Below are positions 53,760 through 62,362 of a DNA stretch of 64,000 nt, piece after piece (the first letter of the stretch is position 1; each line of letters opens with the position of its first letter). The stretch is from Polaromonas sp. AER18D-145 (GTDB lineage Bacteria > Pseudomonadota > Gammaproteobacteria > Burkholderiales > Burkholderiaceae_C), in the NCBI RefSeq assembly GCF_002379095.1, contig NZ_NBZV01000009.1:1-64000 (forward strand), written 5' to 3'. The notes below the pieces were generated by a model. The model worked only from the letters and a program-made list of their open reading frames with translations. It ran no database searches and was not told where the DNA came from. The translations under genes and the position numbers were made by a program.

Positions 53760-54524
53760 ATGAACATGAACATTGCCTCCCTCAAGCAAGTCGTCAGCGC
53801 CGAAGAATGGCAGCTGCGCGTGGACCTGGCCGCCTGCTACCGGCTGGTGGCGCTCTACGGCTGGAGCGACCTGGTCTTTACCCACATCAGTGCGCGGGTG
53901 CCGGGGCCGGAGCACCACTTCCTGATCAACCCCTACGGCCTGATGTTTGACGAGATCACCGCGTCGTCGCTGGTCAAGGTGGACCAGGCATGCAACAAGG
54001 TGATTGACTCGCCCTACCCGGTGAACCCGGCCGGTTTTGTGATCCACAGCGCCGTGCACGAGGCGCGGCACGACATGCAGTGTGTGCTGCACACGCACAC
54101 CCGCGCGGGTGTGGCCGTCAGCGCGCAGAAGTGCGGCATCTTGCCGATCTCGCAGCAGTCGGCCTTTGTGCTGGCCTCGCTGGGTTACCACGACTACGAA
54201 GGTGTGGCCTTCCGCGACGACGAGAAGCCGCGCCTGCAGAAAGACCTGGGTAGCGCGCGGCACCTGGTGCTGCGCAACCATGGCCTGTTGACGGTGGGCG
54301 AAACGATTGCCGACGCCTTCATGAACATGTACCGCTTTGAAAGCACCTGCCAGATCCAGCTCAGCGCGCAGGCCGGTGGCGAGCTGATTCATTTCCCCGA
54401 GCAAATCTACACCGGCGACGACCGCGCGGCCACGTATGTGCGCGGCGGCGGCATGGGCGGCCCCTTTGTCTGGCCGGCGCTGCTGCGCAAGCTGGACCGC
54501 CTTGACACCAGCTACAAGGACTGA
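53760..54524 (+). CDS. Class II aldolase/adducin family protein
   Basis: This 254-residue protein has the zinc-dependent class II aldolase fold: LYGWSDLVFTHISARVPG at the phosphate/substrate site, HTHTRAGVAVSA with the first two zinc His, and LRNHGLLTVGETIADAF with the third. Members include fuculose-phosphate aldolases, decarboxylases and adducin-like proteins. The subgroup here often sits beside transporters and oxidoreductases. A second ATG at 53766 is possible. It is coupled with the upstream Bug receptor gene. Confidence 0.9.
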   Translation: MNMNIASLKQVVSAEEWQLRVDLAACYRLVALYGWSDLVFTHISARVPGPEHHFLINPYGLMFDEITASSLVKVDQACNKVIDSPYPVNPAGFVIHSAVHEARHDMQCVLHTHTRAGVAVSAQKCGILPISQQSAFVLASLGYHDYEGVAFRDDEKPRLQKDLGSARHLVLRNHGLLTVGETIADAFMNMYRFESTCQIQLSAQAGGELIHFPEQIYTGDDRAATYVRGGGMGGPFVWPALLRKLDRLDTSYKD

Positions 54525-54607
54525 ACCGCAGCCCTTTTTCTTGCCCTCTCGCCCTCCGGGAGAGGGAGTCAAACCAGCCCAGACGACCTGAGTAGTTGCG
54601 TTTGTGC

Positions 54608-54670
54608 GTCGAATCGGCCTCCAGCCCTTGTGGGGTAAGCGCAAGCAGCTATCAAAAGCAGAGCGAGTAG
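54608..54670. repeat. Interspersed 'CAGCTATC' intergenic repeat, copy 7
   Basis: This is a well-preserved copy: GAATCGGCCTCCAGCCCTTG, then GCGCAAGCAGCTATCAAAAG and GAGTAG. It matches copy 6 closely and lies between the converging aldolase and transglutaminase genes. Confidence 0.8.
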
Positions 54671-54688
54671 AAGGCCCGCAAGTCGCCC

Positions 54689-55492
54689 TCAGGCGGCCGC
54701 GGTGTTGGTCACTTCGCTGACCTGTACCTTCATGTTGCTGACTTCCAGCGGCTGCGGGCCGTAGTCGGAGATGAAGGCCACATCGGCGGCGTCGCGGCCA
54801 TAGGCCAGCACGATGCGGCCGCCGCGCGGCGCTTTCTGCGTGGCGTCAAAGGTGTACCAGCGCCCGCCCACAAAGGCCTCGAACCAGGCGTGCAGGTCCA
54901 TCGGGTCCAGCGCGTGCAGGTAACCCACCACCATGCGCGCGGGAATCTGCAGGCTGCGGCACAGCGCGATGCCCACATGCGCAAAGTCGCGGCACACGCC
55001 GGCGCCGTGGGCCAGCGAGTCCATGGCGTCGGTGCTGGCGTCGCTCACGCCGTATTGGTAGTCGAGGTTGGCGTTGATCCAGCCGCGGATGGTTTCTGCC
55101 TGCGCATAACCGGGCGGCGTGTCGCCGACGATCTCGCGCGCTTTTTCCGACATCTTGTCCGACGGGCAGTAGCGGCTTTGCAGCAGGTAGAGCAGCACGT
55201 CGTCGGGCAGCTCGGCCACGGGCGTGTGCGGCGCATCGGGCTGCACCGCGATCTGGTCCTCGACCTCCATCACCACTTCAACCTCGATGCGCATCTCACC
55301 GGCCGGCAGCACCAGGCGCTGGCACAGGTTGCCGTAGCTGTCCACGTACTCGGTGGTCGGCACCCAGGGCTGCAGCTCATAACGGTCGCTGACGATCCAC
55401 TGCGCCTGGCCGCTGCGCGGGCGCAGCATGGCAACGATGGGACAGTCGGCGGCCGTGTTCACGGTCATGGTGCAGGTGGCTTTGAGTTTCAT
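54689..55492 (-). CDS. Transglutaminase-like family protein
   Basis: This 267-residue cytoplasmic protein has an N-terminal beta domain (about residues 1-100) and a transglutaminase core. The catalytic set is complete: Cys in AGVCRDFAHV, His in MDLHAWFEA and Asp in YTFDATQ. Bacterial members are mostly cysteine peptidases or amidases of unknown substrate. It is 6 bases downstream of an MFS gene on the same strand, so the two are cotranscribed. Confidence 0.88.
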   Translation of the reverse strand: MKLKATCTMTVNTAADCPIVAMLRPRSGQAQWIVSDRYELQPWVPTTEYVDSYGNLCQRLVLPAGEMRIEVEVVMEVEDQIAVQPDAPHTPVAELPDDVLLYLLQSRYCPSDKMSEKAREIVGDTPPGYAQAETIRGWINANLDYQYGVSDASTDAMDSLAHGAGVCRDFAHVGIALCRSLQIPARMVVGYLHALDPMDLHAWFEAFVGGRWYTFDATQKAPRGGRIVLAYGRDAADVAFISDYGPQPLEVSNMKVQVSEVTNTAAA

Positions 55493-55498
55493 GGCGGC

Positions 55499-56782
55499 TC
55501 AGGCGTGGGTGGCCTGCGGCGCCGGCTGGGGCAACACGGTGAAGGCCAGCGCGCCCAGCGCCAGCAGCGCGGCAATGCTGGCCAACACGGCGGTGAAAGG
55601 CTCCACGCCGTGGGCCGAGGCCACGGAGGCCACCACGCCGGTGAACCACTGCATGGTGGCCACGCCCAGAAACATCGCCATGGTGAAGACCGACAGGGCG
55701 CGGCCGGTCATGGCCGCGGGGTAGGCGGCGCGCACGTCGGCGTATTGAAGAATCATGTAACCCGACAGCAGGCCGATGACGATGGGCGCCGCCACGTCGA
55801 TGAGCGCGTTGTGCGTGAAGGAAAACGCGGCAAACAGGCCGGCCACCCCCAGCGTGAAGCCGGTGATCCAGCGGCGCCGCGTGGCCGGCCCGGGGTCGAA
55901 CCGGCCGAACAGCGGCGGGCCGGCCAGCGACACCAGCGACATCACCAGCGCCACGTTGCCGCTTTGCACCAGTGAAAAGCCGTGCCGCTCGATCAGCAGC
56001 GGCCCCAGCCACAGGCCGCGCAGCGAGACGAAGGACGCATAGCCCACACTGGCCAGCAACAAAATGCCCCAGGTGTGCGGCAGCGTGAACAGCGCGCCAA
56101 AGCCGGCCAGGGCCTGGCCCACGGACTCTTTCTTTTTCAGCGCGTCCATGGGGTGGGCCGGTTCGTGCACCAGCGCCCAGATCAGCCCCCAGGCCAGCAC
56201 GCCCCAGCCGCCCAGCACCCAGAAACCCATGCGCCACGAGCTGGCCTCGATCAGCCAGGCCAGCGGCGTGCCGGTCAGCAGCAGGCCGATGCCGCCCACA
56301 CTCATGGCCAGGCCCGAGATGGCGGCAAAGCGGTGCGCCGGCATGTGCCGCGCGATGAACACCGTGCACACCAGAAAGGCCGGCGCACAGCCGATGCCGA
56401 TCAGCACCTGGCCGGCCACCAGCATGCCGAAACTGGTGGACAGCGCCGACACGGCCGCGCCGGCAATCGCCACCGGAAACGCGGTGAGCACGGTGCGCCG
56501 CACGCCGTGCAGGTCAATGCCTATGCCCATGAACAGCTGCATGGCGCCAAAGGCAAAGTGAAAGGCGCCGGCAAACAGGCCCAGCGATTGGGCGCTCAGG
56601 CCAAAGTCAGCCTGCAGCGGCGTGGCCATGATGGCGGCCACGGTGCGGCAGGCCTGGCTCAGCGCAAACGCGGTGATCAGCGCAAACAGCATGACCCAGA
56701 TGGCGCGCGGGGGAATGGCGCGGGGGTCAGGCAAGGCGGGCGACGCGTGTGCGGCGTGGGGTGGCGAGGGGGCGGCGGTCAT
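55499..56782 (-). CDS. Major facilitator superfamily transporter
   Basis: This 427-residue carrier has 12 predicted hydrophobic segments. The N-terminal half contains the conserved acid/basic turn near GIDLHGVRRTVL, and a cytoplasmic loop lies near the middle (PAHPMDALKKKESVGQ). It belongs to the general metabolite/nitrate-like porter group; a specific substrate cannot be read from the sequence. The gene lies 6 bases upstream of the transglutaminase-like gene. Confidence 0.9.
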   Translation of the reverse strand: MTAAPSPPHAAHASPALPDPRAIPPRAIWVMLFALITAFALSQACRTVAAIMATPLQADFGLSAQSLGLFAGAFHFAFGAMQLFMGIGIDLHGVRRTVLTAFPVAIAGAAVSALSTSFGMLVAGQVLIGIGCAPAFLVCTVFIARHMPAHRFAAISGLAMSVGGIGLLLTGTPLAWLIEASSWRMGFWVLGGWGVLAWGLIWALVHEPAHPMDALKKKESVGQALAGFGALFTLPHTWGILLLASVGYASFVSLRGLWLGPLLIERHGFSLVQSGNVALVMSLVSLAGPPLFGRFDPGPATRRRWITGFTLGVAGLFAAFSFTHNALIDVAAPIVIGLLSGYMILQYADVRAAYPAAMTGRALSVFTMAMFLGVATMQWFTGVVASVASAHGVEPFTAVLASIAALLALGALAFTVLPQPAPQATHA

Positions 56783-56898
56783 GCCGGTGAGGTTACACGA
56801 CCTGCCTGGCGCGCGGAACGACCTGCAGGGTCATGGTTTCCGGATCGGGTCCGGCGTGACAGCCGGGTGCGGGATAAAAACGGGAAGGAGCTTCAGCC

Positions 56899-57318
56899 TC
56901 AGTGCATCAGGCCGGTCTGGCTGGGCGGCAACGCCAGGCCGTCGAGGCTGTCGGCATGGGCCCTGCAATAGGCCACCAGTTCTTCCAGGTCGGCGGATTT
57001 GTCGAACACCCGGTCGGCGCCCAGCTGCAGGCAGCGGTCCGTGATGTTCTTGTGGCAATAACTGGTGAGCACCACCACCTTCTGGTTCGGCTTGCGGCCC
57101 TGGCAGTCGCGCAACACGCCAAAGCCGGAACCCTCGCTGAGGAAAAGGTCAACAATGGCCAGCTGCCAGTCGTCGTTGAAGGTGCGCAGCCATTGGCAGG
57201 CTGCGGCCTCGCTGGCGGCATGACCGACGAATTTGAGCGGCGCCACTTCTTCCATGGCTTCGACCACGGTGTCGCGTATCTCGGGCTTGTCTTCGACAAG
57301 GAAAGTGCTGAGCAACAT
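56899..57318 (-). CDS. Stand-alone response regulator receiver protein
   Basis: This 139-residue protein consists of a single receiver domain. The phospho-acceptor is Asp57 (AIVDLFLSEG), with the acidic pocket Glu9-Asp10, the switch Thr85 (VLTSY) and the conserved Lys107 (VFDKS). No output domain follows, so it acts by protein-protein contact or in a phosphorelay. No histidine kinase gene lies in the window. The ATG at 57318 begins the domain directly. Confidence 0.9.
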   Translation of the reverse strand: MLLSTFLVEDKPEIRDTVVEAMEEVAPLKFVGHAASEAAACQWLRTFNDDWQLAIVDLFLSEGSGFGVLRDCQGRKPNQKVVVLTSYCHKNITDRCLQLGADRVFDKSADLEELVAYCRAHADSLDGLALPPSQTGLMH

Positions 57319-57431
57319 GGCTCCCCTTTTAATGAAGGGGTAACCGTACGCCGCTGCGGCGGCTGCACCTGTGGGCCAGGGGCGCCTTGGCCTGTAGGCG
57401 TTATCCCACGTGTCGCGCAGGGCCTGCGTTT

Positions 57432-57491
57432 ATAGCAAAACAGGGCTCTAGCCCATGTCAGACGGGCGCGGACAGCTATGAAAAAAGTAGC
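57432..57491. repeat. Interspersed 'CAGCTATG' intergenic repeat, copy 8
   Basis: ATAGCAAAACAGGGCTCTAG, then GGGCGCGGACAGCTATGAA and AGTAGC. It is closest to copy 2 at 13911-13972, and the two form a subfamily with a GGGCGC-GACAGCTAT end. It lies just past the stop of the TRAP large permease gene. Confidence 0.75.
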
Positions 57492-57506
57492 GATCCCGGA
57501 GGCGAG

Positions 57507-58829
57507 CTATCCAATCAGCTTGGGCAGCCAGGTCGCAATCGCCGGCATCCAGAACACCGCCGCGAGCAGGATCAGGCTCATGACCACATAAGGCACGACC
57601 GCGATGAAGATGTGTCCCATGGTGACCGACGGCGGCGCCACGCCGCGCATGGTCATCAGGAGCAGGCCGTGCGGCGGCAGCAGCAGGCCCAACTGCATGC
57701 AGATCAGGAACATCACCCCGAACCAGATCGGGTCGATGCCGAGTGCCTGCACGATGGGCATGAAGATGGGCAGCGTGATCATCATCATGCTGACCTGGTC
57801 GACAAAGATACCCAGGAAAATCAGCATCAGCATCATGCCGACCACAATCATGTTGGTCGACAGGCCCTGGCCGGTGATGAACTGCACCAGGCCGCTGCTG
57901 GCGCCCGAGAACGACAGAATCTGCGCAAAGGTCGTGGCGCCCAGGATGATGAACAGAATCATGCCCGAGATGCCGGCCGTGCCCTTGAGCGCCTTGATCA
58001 CCGCGTCCCAGGTCAGCACGCGGTAACACAGGGCCAGCAGCATGGTGGCAAAGGCGCCAAGGGCGGCGCATTCGGTCGGGGTGGCCCAGCCAGCGGCCAG
58101 CGCGCCCACCACCACGCCGAAGATCGACAGCGTAGGCAGCACATAGGCAAAAAACAGGCTCCAGCGTGCCCAGCCGCGGTGTTGCACCACGTCGTCCCTG
58201 TCGGCCGGCGCGAGCTTGGGGCTGATGCTGACGCGGATGATGATCCACAGCACAAAGGCCACCGAAAGAATCACGCCCGGAATCACGCCGCCGATGAGCA
58301 GCTTGGAAATCGAGATGCCCGACAGCGAACCCAGCAGCACCGTCAGTGCCGAGGGCGGAATCAGCATGTCCACCGCACCGATGGCCATGATGGGGCCGGT
58401 GGCAATCGTCGGGTGGTAGCCGCGCGCCAGCATGATGGGCAGCATCAGCGAGCCCAGCATGGCGGTGGTGGCAATCGTCGAGCCCGAGATCGCCGAGAAC
58501 ACCGTGCCGGCCACCACGGCCACCACGGCCAACCGGCCAGGAACACGTTTGATCAGGCGCTCCACGCCTTCAATGACCTTGAGCGCCAGGCCGGTGTGGA
58601 ACAGGATCTCGCCCATCAGCACAAACAGCGGAATCGGCGTCAGTGAAAAAGCCGTGACCGAAGTCACGCTGCTGCGTGCCAGCTGCATCAACCCGGGTTC
58701 GCCGCCCATGTAAAGCCAGGCGCCGATGATGTTGATGGTGATGAAGGTCAGCGCCACCGGCATGCCGATGAACAGCAGCACGGTGGAGCCACCCAGCATC
58801 AGCCAGGCGGCCAGGCCCCAGCCGCTCAT
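57507..58829 (-). CDS. TRAP transporter large permease (DctM type)
   Basis: This 440-residue membrane protein of the DctM family has about 12 hydrophobic helices. The N-terminal GMPVALTFITINIIG and the repeated PLFVLMGEILFHTG / LPIFMPIVQALGIDPIWFG stretches are typical. It forms the sodium-driven translocation unit with the small permease. It is the last gene of the dctP-dctQ-dctM order read on the minus strand, with a hairpin between it and dctQ. Confidence 0.94.
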   Translation of the reverse strand: MSGWGLAAWLMLGGSTVLLFIGMPVALTFITINIIGAWLYMGGEPGLMQLARSSVTSVTAFSLTPIPLFVLMGEILFHTGLALKVIEGVERLIKRVPGRLAVVAVVAGTVFSAISGSTIATTAMLGSLMLPIMLARGYHPTIATGPIMAIGAVDMLIPPSALTVLLGSLSGISISKLLIGGVIPGVILSVAFVLWIIIRVSISPKLAPADRDDVVQHRGWARWSLFFAYVLPTLSIFGVVVGALAAGWATPTECAALGAFATMLLALCYRVLTWDAVIKALKGTAGISGMILFIILGATTFAQILSFSGASSGLVQFITGQGLSTNMIVVGMMLMLIFLGIFVDQVSMMMITLPIFMPIVQALGIDPIWFGVMFLICMQLGLLLPPHGLLLMTMRGVAPPSVTMGHIFIAVVPYVVMSLILLAAVFWMPAIATWLPKLIG

Positions 58830-58871
58830 GACAGCACCCTGGCGCTACGCGCCTTCCCGCCAAGCGGGAGC

Positions 58872-58904
58872 GATCCATTCTTCGGGCGGCCGTGCGAATG
58901 GATC
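58872..58904 (-). other. Hairpin between the TRAP small and large permease genes
   Basis: The perfect inverted repeat GATCCATTC/GAATGGATC (58872-58880 and 58896-58904) has a 15-base G+C-rich loop and overlaps the dctQ stop codon. An inner CCCGCCAAGCGGGAG palindrome (58857-58871) adjoins it. No T-run follows, so it is more likely an RNA-processing or stability element than a terminator. Confidence 0.6.
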
Positions 58905-59433
58905 ATGCCGAACCCACGGCGTCGTGGCGCGGAGCGCGCGGGCCGCGTTGCAGCCGGATCATGCGAAAAATCATTTCAATTCCAAGAAGAACAAAGACCA
59001 GTGGCAGCGGCGCCAGTGCCCACCATTCGGGGGTGACCAGGGTCTTGATGTTGACGGCGCCCGAGGTATAGCTTGACCAGGCGGCCTGCGTGCCATACCA
59101 GGCGATCACCACGCAGCAGGCGAAGCCGATCAGGTCGCCGACCCATTCGAGCGTCCAGGCCAGCCGGGGCGGCAGCGCCTGCAGCATGATGTCGACCCGG
59201 ATGTGCTGGCCCTGGCGCAGCAGCCAGGGCGCCACACACATGGTGATTAGGTAGAGCATGAGTTCGGAGATTTCATTGCTCCAGGCCAGGCCTTGCGGCA
59301 AGCCGGGAATGGGCAGGTTGCGCAGTGCCACATCGGCCACGATGATCAGCATCATGGCCATCAGGATGGCGCAGCCGAGCATGGCCAGCGCGCTGAGCGC
59401 CCTGCCGTAGTGGGTCGACAGGCGGTCAATCAT
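58903..59433 (-). CDS. TRAP transporter small permease (DctQ type)
   Basis: This 176-residue protein has four predicted membrane helices and the DctQ pattern LPIPGLPQGLAWSNEISELMLYLITM, with its conserved Trp-Glu region. It joins the large permease to form the membrane part of the transporter. It lies 66 bases downstream of the receptor gene and 73 bases upstream of the large permease gene. Confidence 0.9.
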   Translation of the reverse strand: MIDRLSTHYGRALSALAMLGCAILMAMMLIIVADVALRNLPIPGLPQGLAWSNEISELMLYLITMCVAPWLLRQGQHIRVDIMLQALPPRLAWTLEWVGDLIGFACCVVIAWYGTQAAWSSYTSGAVNIKTLVTPEWWALAPLPLVFVLLGIEMIFRMIRLQRGPRAPRHDAVGSA

Positions 59434-59499
59434 GAGTCAAGCCACCGCAGCCAGAACACAGGCGGGTGAGGCGGCCATGCGCCGGCTGCGGCTTCCTCT

Positions 59500-60531
<1,032 letters not shown>

Positions 60532-60581
60532 TCAATGCGGGCGACTACCACTGAGGTTGTTTTTGGCAAACATAACACCTT

Positions 60582-60657
60582 GCCGTTCGGGCTGAGCCTG
60601 TCGAAGCCTGTCCCGAGCAGGACGAAGGGCCCTTCGACAGGCTCAGGGCGAACGGTA
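60582..60657. repeat. REP-type palindromic pair, copy 3
   Basis: CCGTTCGGGCTGAGCCTG at the left and CAGGCTCAGGGCGAACGG at the right are inverted copies with a partial inner copy between them. The element lies between the oxidoreductase beta-subunit gene and the TRAP operon, and may terminate or stabilise the upstream transcript. Confidence 0.85.
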
Positions 60658-60706
60658 GTGAAGTAACTGTCATTCATGGATGGCCTCCCATACGCGCGGC
60701 GCTGGC

Positions 60707-62362
60707 CTACACCGTGGCCAGCATCTGGTCCAGCGCCTTGCCGCTGTCGTCGGCCAGCGCGGCCTGGCTCAGGGCCTGCAATGTCTGGGCGCCCTGCGGC
60801 AGGGTCTGGAGTTGCGGCAGCTTGGCCATCACGCGCTGGTAGCTGCGCCAGCCGCGTTCATGGGTGTCGCCGTAACCCTTGACCAGCCGCTGCGAGCGCG
60901 CCACTTCCAGCGCCAGCGCCGGATGGGTGGTCGCCAGGTTTTCGATGCTGGCCAGCCAGCCGCTGATGCGCTGCTGCTCCACCTGGAAACGCAGCGAGCG
61001 CGGGCGCAGTGGGCGCAACGCGGCAATGGCGTACAGCAGCAGGTAGCCGCGTATCGAGCTGGTCTGCACGATGCGGCCCTTGCGCGTGAAGGGCTCGATG
61101 CAGGCACGCGCCCAGGGCGTGGCCAGCAGCCAGCGCCCAAGGCCGGCCGGCAGCGTGTCGGCAATTTCCTCGACGCGCGGATGCAGAAACTCGTTGATGC
61201 CCAGGTGCTGCGCGTTGCTCAATTTGACTTCGCCGCCGACGCGCGCAAAACGCGAGCGCCGGGTTTTCAGGTCGGCCACACGCACGGTGTCTTCGTACGA
61301 CATCCACAGCGCCAGGTGGCGCGCGGTTTCGTCCAGCAGCTCGGCGGCCAGCGCAGGGTCGGCCGGCAGGCGGGCCAGCAGCGGCTGCAGGCGGTCCAGG
61401 TAGGCCGCGGCGTAGGCCACATCCTGGTAGTCGGCCGCACGCACAATGCCAGCGGCCAGCGTCGCATGGCTGGTGGCCGGAAAGTCCTGTTCAATGCGCT
61501 GCGCCAGTGCCGCGAGCCGCGCGCCGACCGGCGGCATGGGCGTGGCGGCTGGCAGGGCCGCTGCGGGGGCAGGCGGTGCCAGCGTTTGCTGCGCCACGGC
61601 AAAACCCGCGGCAAAGGCCTGGAGGCTGGATTTCACGCCGACGCCGCCGCGCGTGATCGTCGCTTCGAACTGCGCGCGGGTAAAGGGCAGGCGGCCGGTG
61701 GCGGCCAGCGCGCCATACAGCGTGGGGCTGATCAGGCTGCCGGTGTCTTCGGCCAGCCGGGCAAAGTCGGCGCTGATGAAATGCCGGGCCGCGGCGCGCC
61801 CGCCTTCGAGCAGCTTGTCGGAGCTGACCCGGCCATCGCCCATGGCGGTGCGTTCGGTCATGGAATACACGCGGTGCGTGGAGGCCACAAAGGTGGTGCG
61901 GTTGGCCGTGACCAGGCCGCGCTGCAGTGCGCGGCCGGCTTCCATCAGTTCCGAGGCAATCACGATGTCGACCTCGCCGGGCACCGGGCTCAGCGCCATG
62001 ACCGGCATGCGGCCCGCGGGCACGGCGGCTTCGGGGAACATCTCGAGGTAATACACGGTGGCGCCGGTGCGCTGCGCCACGCCGGGCACCGAGGTGGTCT
62101 GCGCGAAGTAGCCGTTCTGCTCGGCCAGGTCCACCAGCCAGTCGGCCAGCACGCCGCCGCCTTCGCCGCCCATGGCGAGAATCGCGATCGTGATGCTGCG
62201 CACGGGCGTCCGTTCGCCCTGAGCTTGTCGAAGGGTGCCGCCCGAGGTGGCCTCCGTTCGTCCTGAGCTTGCCTGTCCTGAGCTTGTCGAAGGGGTCGAA
62301 GGATGGGGCGGCCCGGCGGCGCTCAGTGCGGGACGGCCCGATGTCAGCAGTGTTTCAGTCAT
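60707..62362 (-). CDS. Indolepyruvate ferredoxin oxidoreductase beta-subunit family protein (POR gamma domain plus C-terminal extension)
   Basis: In this 551-residue protein the N-terminal catalytic gamma-type domain begins at ITIAILAMGGEGGGVLADWL (about residues 57-76) and runs to about 250. The long C-terminal helical region is the DUF6537-type extension found in this Burkholderiales form. With the alpha subunit it oxidatively decarboxylates indolepyruvate or other aryl-pyruvates to acyl-CoA. The ATG at 62362 overlaps the alpha gene by 4 bases. Residues of about 20-53 (containing STSSGQASSGRTE and LRQAQGER) are encoded by an inserted REP-type repeat and look foreign to the family. Confidence 0.88.
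   Translation of the reverse strand: MTETLLTSGRPALSAAGPPHPSTPSTSSGQASSGRTEATSGGTLRQAQGERTPVRSITIAILAMGGEGGGVLADWLVDLAEQNGYFAQTTSVPGVAQRTGATVYYLEMFPEAAVPAGRMPVMALSPVPGEVDIVIASELMEAGRALQRGLVTANRTTFVASTHRVYSMTERTAMGDGRVSSDKLLEGGRAAARHFISADFARLAEDTGSLISPTLYGALAATGRLPFTRAQFEATITRGGVGVKSSLQAFAAGFAVAQQTLAPPAPAAALPAATPMPPVGARLAALAQRIEQDFPATSHATLAAGIVRAADYQDVAYAAAYLDRLQPLLARLPADPALAAELLDETARHLALWMSYEDTVRVADLKTRRSRFARVGGEVKLSNAQHLGINEFLHPRVEEIADTLPAGLGRWLLATPWARACIEPFTRKGRIVQTSSIRGYLLLYAIAALRPLRPRSLRFQVEQQRISGWLASIENLATTHPALALEVARSQRLVKGYGDTHERGWRSYQRVMAKLPQLQTLPQGAQTLQALSQAALADDSGKALDQMLATV
62209..62295. repeat. REP-type repeat pair inside a coding region, copy 4
   Basis: CCGTTCGCCCTGAGCTTG at the left and CCGTTCGTCCTGAGCTTG followed by CTGTCCTGAGCTTGTCGAAG at the right are direct copies of the family found elsewhere only between genes. 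Here they lie within the beta-subunit gene and are read without a stop, giving about 30 extra residues before the first strand. Confidence 0.85.

Noticed and set aside
54890..58646. Long plus-strand frames opposite the transglutaminase, MFS, response regulator and TRAP permease genes, rich in Gln, His and Arg.
   Set aside because: Each lies over a recognised gene on the minus strand, and none has a domain or a ribosome site.
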